Below, in pieces: positions 1 through 12,214 of a DNA stretch of 64,000 bases; positions within the stretch are counted from its first letter, which is position 1; every line of letters begins with the position of its first letter. The translations under genes and the position numbers were made by a program. Source of the DNA: Rotaria sordida (Eukaryota; Rotifera; Eurotatoria; Philodinida; Philodinidae); NCBI GenBank assembly GCA_905250125.1, contig CAJNOL010000306.1, positions 1,774 to 65,773 on the forward strand. Direction: 5' to 3'. Below the pieces are notes generated by a model. The model did not search any database and had not been told where the DNA came from. It was given only the letters and a program-made list of their open reading frames with translations.

Positions 1-561
1 TAAATCTTCAAAACAATTAACACAATTCTCAAAAAAGTCAAAATATAAGATTGATTTAGTTACAAAAAAACACATCTCTTTTATACATAAAATGCAGAGG
101 ATTAGAAAAAAATTTCCTAAATGTCATTTCATAATAGTTTTTTTGTTCTTTTTTTCAATGCAGAAAATTATGATTCTAAAGCAAAATTCAAAAACTACTC
201 TGTTAATAAAATATTCTAGATTGAATTCATTTGATTTGAATACTTTAAGTATTAAACTTAACTTATTTTAAATAATGACTTTACTTTCATCTTTCGAACA
301 TTCCACATGAAAATATTCATGTAAATAATACATAACTTTATTGTATCTAAAAAATAAACTACTCATCGATTTCATAAATCTCTCAATCTTTTTTTTTTGT
401 AGTATATTTCTTATATTTATATTTTATATATATGAAGTATTTTACTTTTGAAAGAAAATAATCTTGTTTGAAATCATAGATGAATTTCATCATAAATTTC
501 TTCTTTTATTGATTCATTTAAAATATATAAATGAATAATGAAAAACAAAAACACATTTTAT
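1..561. other. Gene-free flank, 3' of the TRM10 gene
   Basis: AT-rich sequence with long A and T runs. I see no open frame with protein-like composition and no RNA gene. It lies downstream of the TRM10-family gene. Confidence 0.5.
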
Positions 562-1393
562 CTATCGAAGAAGACAACGTTCAGGAATACATTTTAATGC
601 TTCGAACCAATTATTATTATTGTGTTTAAGTGTCATTAATATATTATATACTTGATTAAGTGATAAAATAGTACTTGCACTTGCTGAAAATCTATATATA
701 AATAATGAAAATAAATTTAATTAACTACATATTATTTATAGAATATACCTAAGATATTTTTGAAGTGGTAATGATTGATGTCGAATTTGTTCATGTTTAG
801 CTTTTTCTAAAGTAATTTGTTCATGTTTTGCTTAAAAAAAAAAGAATTTTGTTTTTATTGTAAAATTCAAATCAATCAATCAATCAATCATGCAAAATGA
901 ATTTACTTTTTTGAAATATTCCACCAAGTATATAAATAACATTATGTTCATATTCACTCATTATATTAGGTGAATCAGGTGATAAATAAACAAGTTGTTC
1001 TCGAGAAAATAAGTCAAGATAGGAAAGTGATGTTGTTTGACAATAAGGACTATTTTGTAACCATTTATCATTATCATTCGAAGAAAAATTACATAAAATA
1101 AGAAAAGATGGTGAATGATATCGATGAATAAGAGTAAAACATGAATGAATTTTTAATTGAAGTCTTTCATAATAATTATTTTCAAATGAAATATCATTAT
1201 TATATTCATTAGCAAATGAACAATCGATAATGACATAATCATTGAGACGAGCAGCAACAAGTAATTTAGTTTGACGAAGTTGACGTTGAAGATTAAATAA
1301 ATGTTGAGGACAACGAAGAAAATGAAAATAATGAAGAGATGATGATGATGACCACCACCACCAAATACGATAACAATGTCGAAAAATCATCAT
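562..1393 (-). CDS. TRMT10C: TRM10-family tRNA methyltransferase-like protein (TRMT10C/MRPP1-like)
   Basis: Three exons (1393-907, 830-749, 691-562) join in frame to 232 residues. The SPOUT-fold TRM10 core is recognisable: an early VIIDCSF strand, then EQLVYLSPDSPN, then the YILGG motif, LEKAKHEQIRHQSLPLQKYL, and a C-terminal LNQVYNILMTLK...NWFEALKCIPER segment. The last part resembles TRMT10C more than TRMT10A/B. TRMT10C is the mitochondrial RNase P subunit that also methylates purine 9 of tRNAs. The Asp expected just after the IGG motif is Gln here (ILGGIFQK), so methyl transfer may be lost. The N-terminus is much shorter than in the family; an upstream exon may be missing, because a cag acceptor-like triplet sits just before the first Met. 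The exact paralogue is uncertain. Confidence 0.8.
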
Positions 1394-4300
1394 AATTAAT
1401 TATCTGATAAAAAGAGTGGAATATGTTCATATTATTTACATTTTGTTCCATATTTGAAAAATTATTAAATAGAAAAAAAATTATAAGAAATAAAATAAAA
1501 TCTATAATTACTTTTCAAGACATCGATTGGTAATAACAAATAGTCAAATGATGTAATGAACGTAAGAGTTCACTAGTAGTTAGAATAACTATATTCAATT
1601 TTATGATAATTTTCATTTAAATAATTAAATTAAAACAAAAAAGTATTAAAGATTGTTCAAAGATATATCATGTGTGTTTCTATCATTGTTGCATTAATAT
1701 TGAAATCATATTTACTATACACAAGTAACGCTCGTCTGTGAGACTCGCTTGACCGTCGACTGAATCCAATTTAATCATCATCTATCATTGCTTGCTGGAT
1801 TCTATTTTGAGAACTATCGCTGAATATAGATACACACACAGAAAACTTGTATACTATTGCCGGTGACAACCACTTTGTAAAATGACCTGGCTTTTCAATT
1901 TTTCTCTTGAGATTTTTCAAAGTGAACCGTAAGAGATAGCTCGCAGTGAGTGTTTATATAATCATTTCATTTTTCCATAAAATATTAATTTTCTCGAGTA
2001 TGTAAAGCACGATTAAAAATTTGACAGAGAAATGCATCTCTTGTATATTACCAAATAGCTGTGTTTGGTGTAAAATTTCATTCAAGTTCATCGGAAAAAG
2101 TTAATTCTAGTGTGAGATTAGTATATTGAAAACAACGAAATCAATTTCAAATTAGGTTCACGATCTTGAGTGAGAATAACAGATTTTGATAAGAATGTAT
2201 GAGTGTGAAAGTAATTGTTTATAAATCTACCGGATATTTATATGATTCTTTGGGTGGTACTGACGATGATATTCCATCATCCCTTTGAATTTTACTGACC
2301 GCCACAAAACTATATAAAGCTATGATCTTTTAGTTCAAATATATGTCTAAGCAATCTCTACATATTTGAAAGTTTGCTTTTTATTTTACGAAAGACAATG
2401 CTTGATTTGATATTTATCGCAATAGAGTGATAGTTTATGATGAGCTATAGTGAGTCATTGAATACAGTGTCTGACTGAATTGTCGTCTTAAAGATGAATA
2501 ATTATGCATTGATGATGATTCTGTTTGGATATGAATAACAAAACTATCAAATGTATATCAGAAACCAAGTAATTAAAGATAGTGGAATTTGAAATTAGCC
2601 AGTGTATAGTATTTTACATGAACAATTCCATAGAATTGAAGTCTGTTCCATATGAACGTTACATTCGTTAATATCGAATTAGTGACATGTCGTTCGTCTT
2701 TAGAAACATAATCAACGGTTGGTCGTCCGTTTTCAAAATCGGCGAATAGATTTAAAAATCATAGTGTATGATGGAGTATTGGTATAGAATGGAAAAATAA
2801 AACTGATCCCTAACACTATTTATTAATATTGTTACAGTTTTAGAATAAGTTAACATAATAATATATGTAGTATGTAGTGTAATTAATTTACAACTTAATG
2901 CAATAAAATTGGAAAATTATTTCATTCTCTCCCAACGAAAATAAAGACAGTTTGAAATCCAGTCGTGTTTTGAAAATTCCTGATTTTAAAAAATTTTGAG
3001 AAGATTGTAAACAATGACAGAGTTTTCACAAATTATAATAATTTATACACAAAATAACCATTACATTATAACACGTATCCTGCAGTCTATGTTATCTACT
3101 CCACTATTTCATATAATTTTCATCACGAATACTTTGACTGTTAAAATTAAATTTTCAAATATATGATAAAGAAATAAGTTCACATAGATGGAAAATAACA
3201 ACTATTATTTGATTTAAATTTTAAATTGTAAGATTGTGTAAAACTATTCATGTATATATTTGTATATATTGCACATTCACTATTGTTACTGTTATTATAT
3301 AATTCAGCTCTTTTGTAATTATTAAGTAATATTCAGTTACATTTCAATCTCGAGGGATCAGTTTTTTTTTTGCACTCCGTACTATCATTGTAAATTGCCA
3401 TTTTACAATCATAGATATTCAAGAGTAATTGGTTCTTAAGAAAACAAAACTTTAATCAGATTTCTGGTTTTCCATCAGCGAGCTAGAAGGTGTTCAGTAA
3501 AAGTTCTTGCTATATTTCTGCACATATATTTTTATATAGCAGAGCCTATGGTATCTATGGTTAAAGTTTTGCATGAATTATGCAGACACAGCAATACGAA
3601 TGCAGTAACAGTCCTCGTTGCTTTGCAATAAAGCCAATCCAAGAAAATTTTGAAGACCCTACATATCTCATAGATTATCACCTTAAGAACAGTTAGTGAG
3701 CATGAATCATGAAGTAATATTTAGAAACATTGAGAAATTATTATAAACAAAAAAAAATTTAGATGATTGAATATTGATAATCATTTCTAAAAATAAAATT
3801 AACAGGACTGGCTCTCAAACGAAACTGGCTATAATGAATTTGATGTTTAATCATATCACAATTGAAACTATTTCGTTCAGCTTCCATCCAGAATCAAGTC
3901 GACAAAAAATCAAACGGTTGGATTTAATGTATCTGTACTGCGACAGGTAAAATATTCTGTGAGATTCAGGAATCTTCTGGGTGATTTCGTCGATAAGTGT
4001 TATTAAAAAAATGATCGTAAAATATGATAACATTACTCTTTTCATTAATATTAATATTTGAAAAAAAATCAATATCTATTAACACATAAAAGATTTCATT
4101 AGTCTTTTTAATCTTTATTACTATGAGAATATAATTTAAAAAAATATGTCACTCAAAGAACTGTTCGTAAAGTATAATTATACTGGACAGTGCTTTATAT
4201 AATTAGCAGCAACTTCAAACTTTTGTACTCATATTTCGTTTACTTCTTTCACTTTCTACTACGATATTTAAAATGACTCACTTTCTTATCTTTTCACTCA

Positions 4301-4412
4301 TGTGACTGACTAGCAGATGCCACTTTCAATATATATATATTATTTCATTCGAGAATAGATATCCTTAATATCTCTTATAAACTTTAGACATTCATGTATT
4401 ATTCAAAGATTC
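1394..4412. other. Intergenic region without recognisable genes
   Basis: About 3 kb, AT-rich, between the divergently transcribed TRM10-family gene and TTC36. Only short frames occur, for example a 73-residue frame at 3851-4072 on the minus strand with no recognisable motif. The promoters of both flanking genes must lie here, but no clear element stands out. Confidence 0.5.
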
Positions 4413-5176
4413 ATGGCAACGATTACAGATAATGATAAATTTGTTCTAAATGCTATCTTTAATCCAAATTACCCATTAGATTTCGACCAAGAACCATCAA
4501 CTGACTCAGAAAATGAAAGTGAGAATTGTTTTTTTTTTTTGTTTGAATGTTATATTTCATGTAACTATGTTTATTTAACTTTTAGAACAGTCATTAGAAA
4601 TCAAAAAATTGGAAGAAGAAGGTATATTTAAGATGTCTATTCAAATTTACTGTTCTTATTGTTTTATATTATTTAGGAGTACGATTAGCTGAACAAAATC
4701 GTTTAGTTGAAGCTGTTGAATATTTTAGTCGAGCTATTGCACTGAACCCTCAAAACGCATCGGCTTACAATAATCGAGCTCAAGCTTATCAGTTATTAAG
4801 CAAGACAGAAGGTTAACTAGATTGTTTTCTTCATAGATCAATTAGTTTCATTTTTATTTTTAGAAGCTATGGTTGATCTGAGCAAAGCAATTGATTTATC
4901 TTCAAATGTAAAAAGTAATCAAAAAACTTTATCTTTGGCATTAACACAACGTGGAATTCTCAATCGATTTTTAGGTAGGACAAAAAAAAACGTCCTTTAG
5001 TTTATGTTCAATTGTATTATTTAGGTGATGAAAAAGCATCATTGGATGATTTTACACGCGCTGCAGAACTTGGTTCAGCATTTGCCAAACAACAAATACT
5101 TTTGTTAAATCCTTATGCAGCTGCTTGCAATCAAATGCTTTCGAAAATGATGAAAAATATGTCATGCACATCATAA
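4413..5176 (+). CDS. TTC36: Tetratricopeptide repeat protein 36
   Basis: Five short exons: 4413-4518, from 4586, then after the acceptors near 4676, 4862 and 5025, ending at TAA 5174-5176. The product opens with a diagnostic N-terminus (VLNAIFNPNYP). A TPR core follows, with AEQNRLVEAVEYFSRAIAL, then SAYNNRAQAYQLL, then the DEKASLDDFTRAAELGSAFA repeat, and it ends with the family-specific LLNPYAAACNQML. This matches vertebrate TTC36 end to end in order and length. TTC36 is a small cytosolic TPR protein; in vertebrates it is linked to tyrosine metabolism through stabilising 4-hydroxyphenylpyruvate dioxygenase (established knowledge, not visible here). The first donor is GTGAG at 4519; using the later GT at 4528 would create a stop codon. 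An AATAAA polyadenylation signal lies at 5256-5261. Confidence 0.93.
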
Positions 5177-5255
5177 GTTATTGATTCTTATGATGATTTG
5201 TTTTTTTCAAATGAATTTCATTGTTCGTTTTGGTTTCTCAAGAAAAAAAAACTCA

Positions 5256-5261
5256 AATAAA
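5256..5261 (+). terminator. Polyadenylation signal of TTC36
   Basis: An AATAAA hexamer lies 80 bases after the TTC36 stop codon, the usual animal spacing. Confidence 0.5.
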
Positions 5262-5565
5262 AAGATAAAACATTGATATTTTTTCTTTGACTCATATGTC
5301 AATGCAAAATTGCTCGATTAATCTTTTCCAAGAGTTTTATTTCATAATTGACTGTATTAGACATTATTTAAAATGTGCCGTTAAAGATTTCTTCCAGAAT
5401 ATAACTAATGAATTATCTGTAAAGTATTACTGAATATAACAGGTAGTGCAGAATAAATTAGATTGTTAGTACGTTTAATGTCTGTCCTCTATTCTTCATT
5501 TGATTGAAACATTTTTTTTCTCAAAAGATAGTGCTTGAAATTCGGCATAAAATGGTATATTTTAT

Positions 5566-5800
5566 TTAACAAATATGGTTTCTTCCATCATTTTTTGATA
5601 AAATGTAATCGCATATAGTGTAGCACAGTACAGAACTTAAAATTTTTTCTTTTTCTATTTTTCTGACAGAACGTTTTATTTCGTCTATCAATGTTACTTT
5701 CTTTGTTATATAGTTATAATTCATAATCTCAGCCAGTTCATTCCATAAACCGTAATCTAGCGGATTTAAATCAGGCAGATTCAATGACTAATTATTCTTC
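5566..5800 (-). pseudogene. Decayed C-terminal fragment of a mariner-type transposase
   Basis: The minus-strand frame reads NLPDLNPLDYGLWNELAE, then TLIDEIKRSVRKIEKEKILS and ends near KNDGRNHIC. The PDLNPLDY block is the hallmark around the third catalytic acid of Tc1/mariner DDE transposases, and the rest follows the order of the family's C-terminus. A stop codon immediately upstream (just before SLNLPDLNP) and the absence of the first two acidic motifs show it is dead. It is the only transposase-coding piece I recognise with confidence in the window. Confidence 0.7.
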
Positions 5801-6115
5801 GATATGATTGTGCCAAAACAGTCTGTATATCACTTTTTTTTCACTGAAGTAACGCATTTTAACCTTAAAAATATTCCACTAACGCCCAGTTTGCAAAATT
5901 AGGAATAGATGTCTATTTCGAGTTCGAATACAAATGAAAAGTTTAAAAAAAAGGCTTCCATGTTGAAATATCAAAAAGGCAAAAGTTTAAATTTATACAT
6001 GTATAAATTGAAAGGCACACTTCTATTGAGATAGGAAAAAAGCAAAAGATAACATTTTTATCTGGTTTATAATTCTAATTCTAATCGAAACTATTCTCAT
6101 CATTGTGTACACAAA

Positions 6116-6550
6116 GTCGTGCATGGGTCGCGACTCTTCGGGGAGCGGACACTACGTACCCCTACACTGGCAACGCTGAGATAAAAGATTAGTTACGCCG
6201 GACAAAGCTCAGGTGAACAAAGAATGGGTAAAAAGACTAGTCGCTTTTCTCGTTATGACTATACGTCATGTCTAATCTGTTTCTCAAAAGTCCTCTATCA
6301 TAACTAGTCCAAAGTCGTCTGGAGTCTTTAATTCACATCCTGACTACGTAACTGACTGGCATTATTCTGTTTGTTATGAATAGTCTTTTTTGAGAAAAAG
6401 AGTAGACATGTTATGCTGCCCAAAACAGATTTTAAAATCAAAAAATGTAGAGCGTCCGAGACGCTGCATCTAACACATTGTAGTCTTATGTAGTGGTCTA
6501 GTATAGACTAGTATAAATGATAGAAATATAAGGCAGAAGGTTGGACATGA
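6116..6550. repeat. GC-richer patch with GACTAGTC-type palindromes (cluster 1)
   Basis: The composition changes sharply from the surrounding AT-rich DNA. A perfect GACTAGTC lies at 6235-6242, with near copies at 6302-6309 and 6496-6513. The stretch around 6150-6205, which ends in a TAGTTACGCC motif, resembles the right part of the small inverted-repeat element at 44998-45170, so this may be a degenerate transposon end. No coding capacity is seen. Confidence 0.4.
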
Positions 6551-7439
6551 ACATGCATAGAATATATAATTCGTCCATCGTTTGATCGATTGAATTATAC
6601 GATCGAGTAATCAATTTTTACATGTCAATATACATTCTAAGTTACTATTTAACACAGTTATCCAGAATTGTTCAAGTCTTGATATGAATCGAAAATATTT
6701 ATCATAAAATCCAAAATTAGATATATAGGACAGAAAAAAATTAATTCAAAATTTTTTTATTATTTTTATCAAAAATAATTCTTTTAACCATCGACATTTG
6801 GAAGAAAATATTTCGTATTGGAAAAGACAATTAAAATTCAAAAACAAATTAAAAATAATAAAATTTTAAAAAAAAATTTTTTTCCATATCATAATTTATA
6901 TTTATTTTAACTTAAAACTTTTCTAATTTAAACTTGAACATAAACTAAAATTCTATACTTTAAATCCATTTTTAAATTCAAATCAGCAGAATTAATACTT
7001 AAAATAAAATTCCCATATAAAGATACTAAAACTATTTTTTTCATAAAATTAATCTTAGTTGTTTTTCCAATCGATAAATTTTATAAGACATAAATTGGCA
7101 ACTCTCATTAAGACGTAAACAATTGCTTTGTAATTTTATCTACTTTTTTTGTGCTTCAATATAGTTTTTGTAGTCTTAGTATAAAAAGTACAACATTTTT
7201 ATTCTTGTAAAGGTACTTGAAAGCTATCTGTTGGTATAGGACAGTCAAAATTGCTAAATTACGTATGGTCAAATATTCAGTCAACTCTTGATGTCGATGT
7301 TAGTTTTGAAAGATTCTTTTCATTTAAAATAATAACAAAGTGATTATTAATTTACTGTCTGATTTATATTCTAAAAGCATCTAATTCTCAATCAGCATTT
7401 GTAAGAGATAATGTAAATGCTCAAAAACTTCCTTGAACT

Positions 7440-7910
7440 ACATTACCTATCTTTCTAGTCCTAATACGAACCAGTCTAATGGAATTATTCGGACAGTTAG
7501 ATCTAAGCAAGAGAGACTATTTGAATAGTTTAGACTAGTGTGAACTAGGATTGACATTACCTTCTTGAATATGAACTAGTCATGACCAGTATAAATGACC
7601 TTTCACACTAGTCCGTGTCACTACAGCAAACAATCCAGACTAGTCAGGCTTTCAATATTGTCGGATTGAATGTTCAAGCCCGCCTATCATCTCCTTGGCT
7701 TCTGACTTTTTCTTCCACTGACGAGTCTGGATAGTATGAATGGACAAAATGGACTAGTCATAATGTGGTGTGAGCATGACGTGGACTAGTCTATGATTCG
7801 TTACACGACATTTCTCGTAAACACGACTAGTCCTGAAGAACTGCAAGACAGTTCGGACTAGACCAGATGGTAGTGTGGACATTTTAGACTAGTCATATTA
7901 GACGTTCTCC
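7440..7910. repeat. Cluster of perfect GACTAGTC palindromes (cluster 2)
   Basis: Five perfect copies of the 8-base palindrome GACTAGTC occur at 7638-7645, 7752-7759, 7784-7791, 7825-7832 and 7887-7894. Several one-mismatch copies lie between 7450 and 7600. The shared piece AGTATAAATGA links this block to cluster 1 near 6515. The spacing is irregular, so it is not a simple tandem satellite. No open reading frame explains it. Confidence 0.6.
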
Positions 7911-9356
7911 CTTATTTATCAAAAGGATGTGTCTTCAATTTATAAATTTATAATTTACATAATTTTAAACTTTTACTTTTTTACTATTTCAACAAGGAAG
8001 CTGTTTTTTTTTTCATTTTTCAGTTATTTTCAAAATGATCAAAGATACTTAGCTCTTCATTTATATTTGAACTCAAATTAGGCAATTTATGAAAATTAGT
8101 TCACTCTTTTTGTGCAGATCAGTCACGGTTGACTCTTTGACTTTCTGTTATGAGAAATAGCCCAGATCTTCATGCACAATAGCAGTAGTACGTAATTTGT
8201 TTCAATAGGCAGTTTTCTTGTTGACATCCATTTTTTTGAAAAGTAGATGCCATTTCACTATTGAAATATTCACTTTTGTTCGAACTATGTGTAGACGACT
8301 GGAATGGTATGATAAATTGATAGAGCCAGTGCTATTGATCATTTTTATTCATAATTGAATTGTTTGTAATGAAATCACATTGGCCAAATCATGATAAATT
8401 TTCGTCGAGCCATCACCATTTTTATATTTATTTTTTACAACTATTTGTACGTTTTTACTTTTCATCTTTTTTCAAATATATCTAAAACAATTTTTGGTTT
8501 CAATCAAAAATAGTTTTGTAGAGAATTGACAGCGCCATATGTTGATAACAAAAAAAAGATGTTTTGATCAAATGGAAAATAGTGAGAAGAAAATATTCGA
8601 AATACAAATACTCTAATTTATTCTCAGCCAGTCGTCATATTAATATTTTATCACTACGTTTCTATGAAAATTAATTTCATCAAAATTATCATACAACATG
8701 TGAAACTCTTTTTCTTCATATCATACAAAAAACTTCAGTATATCAAAATGAATTGATTGTACATGAGTTTAAGATTTTCATTGCATTATTGAAATTTTAA
8801 GGTTGAGTAAAAAAAAACAAACAATTTTGATTTAGTATTTTATAAAAGAAAACATTGCCTTGGTTTTTTTATGTTAAAAAAGATAAAAATTATATCAATA
8901 TTGACATTTTATATTAAATTCACTTATTTCTAAGAAGATAGTTTAATCATTTTCTTTATTTATCATCTCACGAGAAATTCAAAGACACTCTGTGTTTTTT
9001 TTTCGTCGACGTGGCAAACAAAATAATAAAATCACAAATTTTTATCTGAATCATATTCTTCTTTCACTTCTTTCGTTAATCATTTTAAAATGGGAAAAAA
9101 ACGAATAAAAATATTTCTCTTACACCAAATGATGCATTATTTCTTTTTGTTGTGAATATTCTACTAGACAAATAAACACACACACGACTTTTTCATTTGG
9201 TTATTTCCAGCCACTAGCATTCTCCATAGTGACGCATATCTCCAATGTTAGTGACCGTGTTTGAGAGTATGATGCATATATAATCAAGCAAGGAAGAACA
9301 AGAAAGAAAAAGAAAAAAATAATAAAAACAAATACAGCAGAGCTTTTTTTCTCGTT

Positions 9357-9381
9357 ATTCTCGATCTTTCTCGATTGTTCT
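9357..9381 (+). promoter_or_regulatory. Candidate step-type heat shock element
   Basis: Three TTC triplets begin at 9358, 9368 and 9378, exactly 10 bases apart (TTC-7-TTC-7-TTC). This is the step-type arrangement of HSF-binding units known from yeast. It lies about 20 bases upstream of the TATA box of the HSP90 gene, where a heat shock element would be expected. A further TTC at 9383 follows. The region is pyrimidine-rich, so chance occurrence cannot be excluded. Confidence 0.5.
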
Positions 9382-9400
9382 ATTCTTTTTTTCTAGACTT

Positions 9401-9408
9401 TATATAAG
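9401..9408 (+). promoter_or_regulatory. TATA box of HSP90
   Basis: TATATAAG lies 95 bases before the HSP90 start codon, which would give a 5' leader of roughly 65-75 bases. Heat-shock genes commonly carry strong TATA boxes. Confidence 0.65.
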
Positions 9409-9502
9409 CGTCAGTCATATTTCCATTTTACTTGCATTTCTCTCTCGTCAACATTCTCTTCGTATACTTTAAATCTTCATCAAACATTTTCTTTGTGTTA
9501 CA

Positions 9503-12053
9503 ATGTCTGACAAAATGGAACAAGATTCAAGTGATGGTGAAACATTTGCATTTCAAGCTGAAATAGCTCAATTAATGTCATTAATTATTAATACATTTTA
9601 TTCAAATAAAGAAATTTTTTTACGTGAACTTATTTCAAATTCATCGGATGCTTTGGATAAAATTCGGTATGAATCACTTACTGATCCAACTAAACTTGAT
9701 ACAGGAAAAGAATTATATATTAAAATTGTACCGGATAAAGCCAACAATATATTAACTATTATCGATACCGGTATTGGCATGACAAAAGTAAGTTTAAAAA
9801 AGAAACAAAAAACATGATTTTTTAATCAAAATTAAATATTTATTATGTTTAGGCTGATCTTGTTAATAATTTGGGTACAATTGCTCGATCAGGTACTCGT
9901 GCTTTTATGGAAGCACTTCAAGCCGGTGCTGATATTTCAATGATTGGTCAATTCGGTGTTGGTTTTTATTCATCTTATTTAGTAGCTGATCGAGTAACAG
10001 TTACATCAAAACATAATGATGATGAACAATATGTATGGGAATCAAGTGCTGGTGGTTCATTTACCATTAGACGTGATACAACTGGTGAACCACTTGGTCG
10101 TGGTACAAAAATTGTTATGTATCTTAAAGAAGATCAAACTGAATATCTTGAAGAAAAACGTACCAAAGAAGTTATTAAAAAACATTCACAATTTATTGGT
10201 TATCCAATTAAATTACTTGTACACAAAGAACGTGAAAAAGAAATATCAGATGACGAAGCTGAAGATGAGAAAAAAGAAGAAAAGAAAGATGAAAGTGAAG
10301 CTGTATGTATTCATGTTGTATTTCTATTAAAATTTTTATTTAATTATTATTAAATTATTCTAGAAAGTTCAAGACGTTGATGACGACGACGAAGATGATA
10401 AGAAAAAAGATGCTGAGAAAAAGAAGTATGTCTTTAACAAAAAAAAAAAAAAAAAAAAAAATCAATCTTTTTAAAATGTATAAAAGTTCTATTAATATAT
10501 ATATATATTTTTTTTTTTTTGTAGGAAAAAGAAAATTAAAGAAAAATATACCGATGAAGAAGAACTTAATAAACAAAAACCAATTTGGACACGAAATCCT
10601 GAAGATATATCAACTGAAGAATATGCTGAATTTTATAAACAATTAACAAATGATTGGGAAGATCATTTAGCTGTTAAACATTTTAGTGTTGAAGGTCAAC
10701 TTGAATTTCGTGCTTTATTATTTATACCAAAACGTGCACCATTTGATTTATTTGAAAATCGTAAAACAAAAAATTCAATTAAATTATATGTACGTCGTGT
10801 ATTTATTATGGAAAATTGTGAAGATTTAATGCCTGAATATTTAAATTTTATTAAAGGTGTTGTTGATTCGGAAGATTTACCATTAAATATTTCACGTGAA
10901 ATGTTACAACAAAATAAAATTCTTAAAGTTATAAGAAAAAATTTAGTTAAAAAATGTGTAGAATTAATTGAAGAATTAGCCGAAGATAAAGAATCATATA
11001 AAAAATTTTATGAACAATTTTCACGTAATTTAAAACTTGGCATTCATGAAGATTCAACAAATCGTGCTAAAATTGCTTCATTTTTACGTTATCATTCATC
11101 AACATCAGGTGATGAAGTAACATCACTTAAAGATTATATATCACGAATGAAAGAAAATCAAAAAGATATTTATTATATAACAGGTGAATCTCGACAAATT
11201 GTTGAGCAATCAGCATTTGTTGAACGTGTAAGTAAACGTGGTATTGAAATTATTTATATGACTGAACCAATTGATGAATATTGTGTACAACAATTAAAAG
11301 AATATGATGGAAAAAAACTTGTTTCAGTTACAAAAGAAGGTTTAGAATTACCTGAAGATGAAGATGAAAAGAAAAAGTATATAAATAATTAAAATATTTA
11401 TTATAAATATTTTTTAATATTTTCTTTTCTTTTCTTTTTTTTTAGACATGAACAAGATAAAGAAAAATATGAAACATTATGTAAAGTAATGAAAGATATT
11501 TTGGATAAGAAAATTGAAAAAGTTCTTATTAGTAATCGACTTGTTTCATCACCATGTTGTATTGGTAAGTTTTTCAAATATATTTCTTATATATAAATTC
11601 TTATTCATTTTCATATTTTTAGTTACATCACAATATGGTTGGTCAGCAACTATGGAACGTATTATGAAAGCTCAAGCATTACGTGATACATCAACAATGG
11701 GTTATATGGCTGCTAAGAAACATCTCGAAATTAATCCTGATCATTCAATTATTAAAACACTTAAAGCTAAAGTTGATCAAGATAAAAATGATAAATCAGT
11801 TAAAGATTTAGTTACATTATTATATGAAACATCACTTTTAGCTAGTGGTTTTGCACTTGAATTACCACAACATCATGCTGATCGTATATTTCGTATGATT
11901 AAACTTGGTTTAGGTATTGATGAAGAAGATGTTCAGGAAGAAAGTCAAGCAGCTGCTGGTGATACAACTTCAAATATGCCACCACTTGAAACTGCTGGAG
12001 AAAATTCATCATCTGTTTCAGCTGAAGCTTCACGTATGGAAGAAGTTGATTAA
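9503..12053 (+). CDS. HSP90: Cytosolic heat shock protein 90
   Basis: Six exons (9503-9787, 9853-10302, 10364-10425, 10525-11376, 11446-11564, 11623-12053) sum to 2199 bases and encode 732 residues, the normal cytosolic HSP90 length. The N-terminal GHKL ATPase has the catalytic Glu in [17 protein letters not shown], the DTGIGMT motif and [15 protein letters not shown]. An acidic, lysine-rich charged linker follows around residues 215-265. The middle domain carries the [12 protein letters not shown] motif. The C-terminal dimerisation domain has [21 protein letters not shown], and the protein ends in MEEVD, the TPR co-chaperone docking tail that marks the cytosolic form. It is an ATP-dependent chaperone for kinases, receptors and HSF1. 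All key motifs are intact. A step-type heat shock element and a TATA box precede it, and AATAAA is at 12209-12214. Confidence 0.98.
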
Positions 12054-12208
12054 ACAAAATAAGAACAAAAAGAAAAAGAAAATAATGAACACATCATTTT
12101 TCAGCGTTTTTTTTTTTGTTTTACTCATATCGTCTTGTTTTTGTGTCGTGTTCACTACTTCTACCTTTGGTTTGTTAATCATCGATTGATGAGATGGAGA
12201 GATTGAAG

Positions 12209-12214
12209 AATAAA
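12209..12214 (+). terminator. Polyadenylation signal of HSP90
   Basis: An AATAAA hexamer lies about 155 bases after the HSP90 stop codon. Confidence 0.4.

Larger units (their letters stand above)
5801..9355. other. Gene-free region between TTC36 and HSP90
   Basis: Apart from the mariner fragment upstream and the two GACTAGTC-rich blocks, this stretch is AT-rich, with many homopolymer runs and no protein-like frames. The last 300 bases form the upstream region of HSP90. Confidence 0.5.

Noticed and set aside
3851..4072. 73-residue minus-strand frame containing TLIDEITQKIPESHRIFYL
   Set aside because: It faintly recalls the C-terminal part of mariner transposases (and shares TLIDEI with the relic at 5566), but there is no catalytic motif and the resemblance is too short to call.
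5925..5945. B-box-like GTTCGAATAC checked as a tRNA gene
   Set aside because: The upstream sequence gives no matching acceptor stem or A box at the right distance.
6116..6190. GC-rich stretch checked as a possible tRNA or other RNA gene
   Set aside because: No cloverleaf, A box or B box could be formed. The composition is better explained by a degenerate transposon end.
10016..10646. Additional frames overlapping HSP90 (10016-10330, 10377-10646, 10355-10576)
   Set aside because: They lie in other frames or on the other strand of HSP90 exons and have Lys/Asn/Phe-rich composition typical of shadow frames in AT-rich coding DNA.
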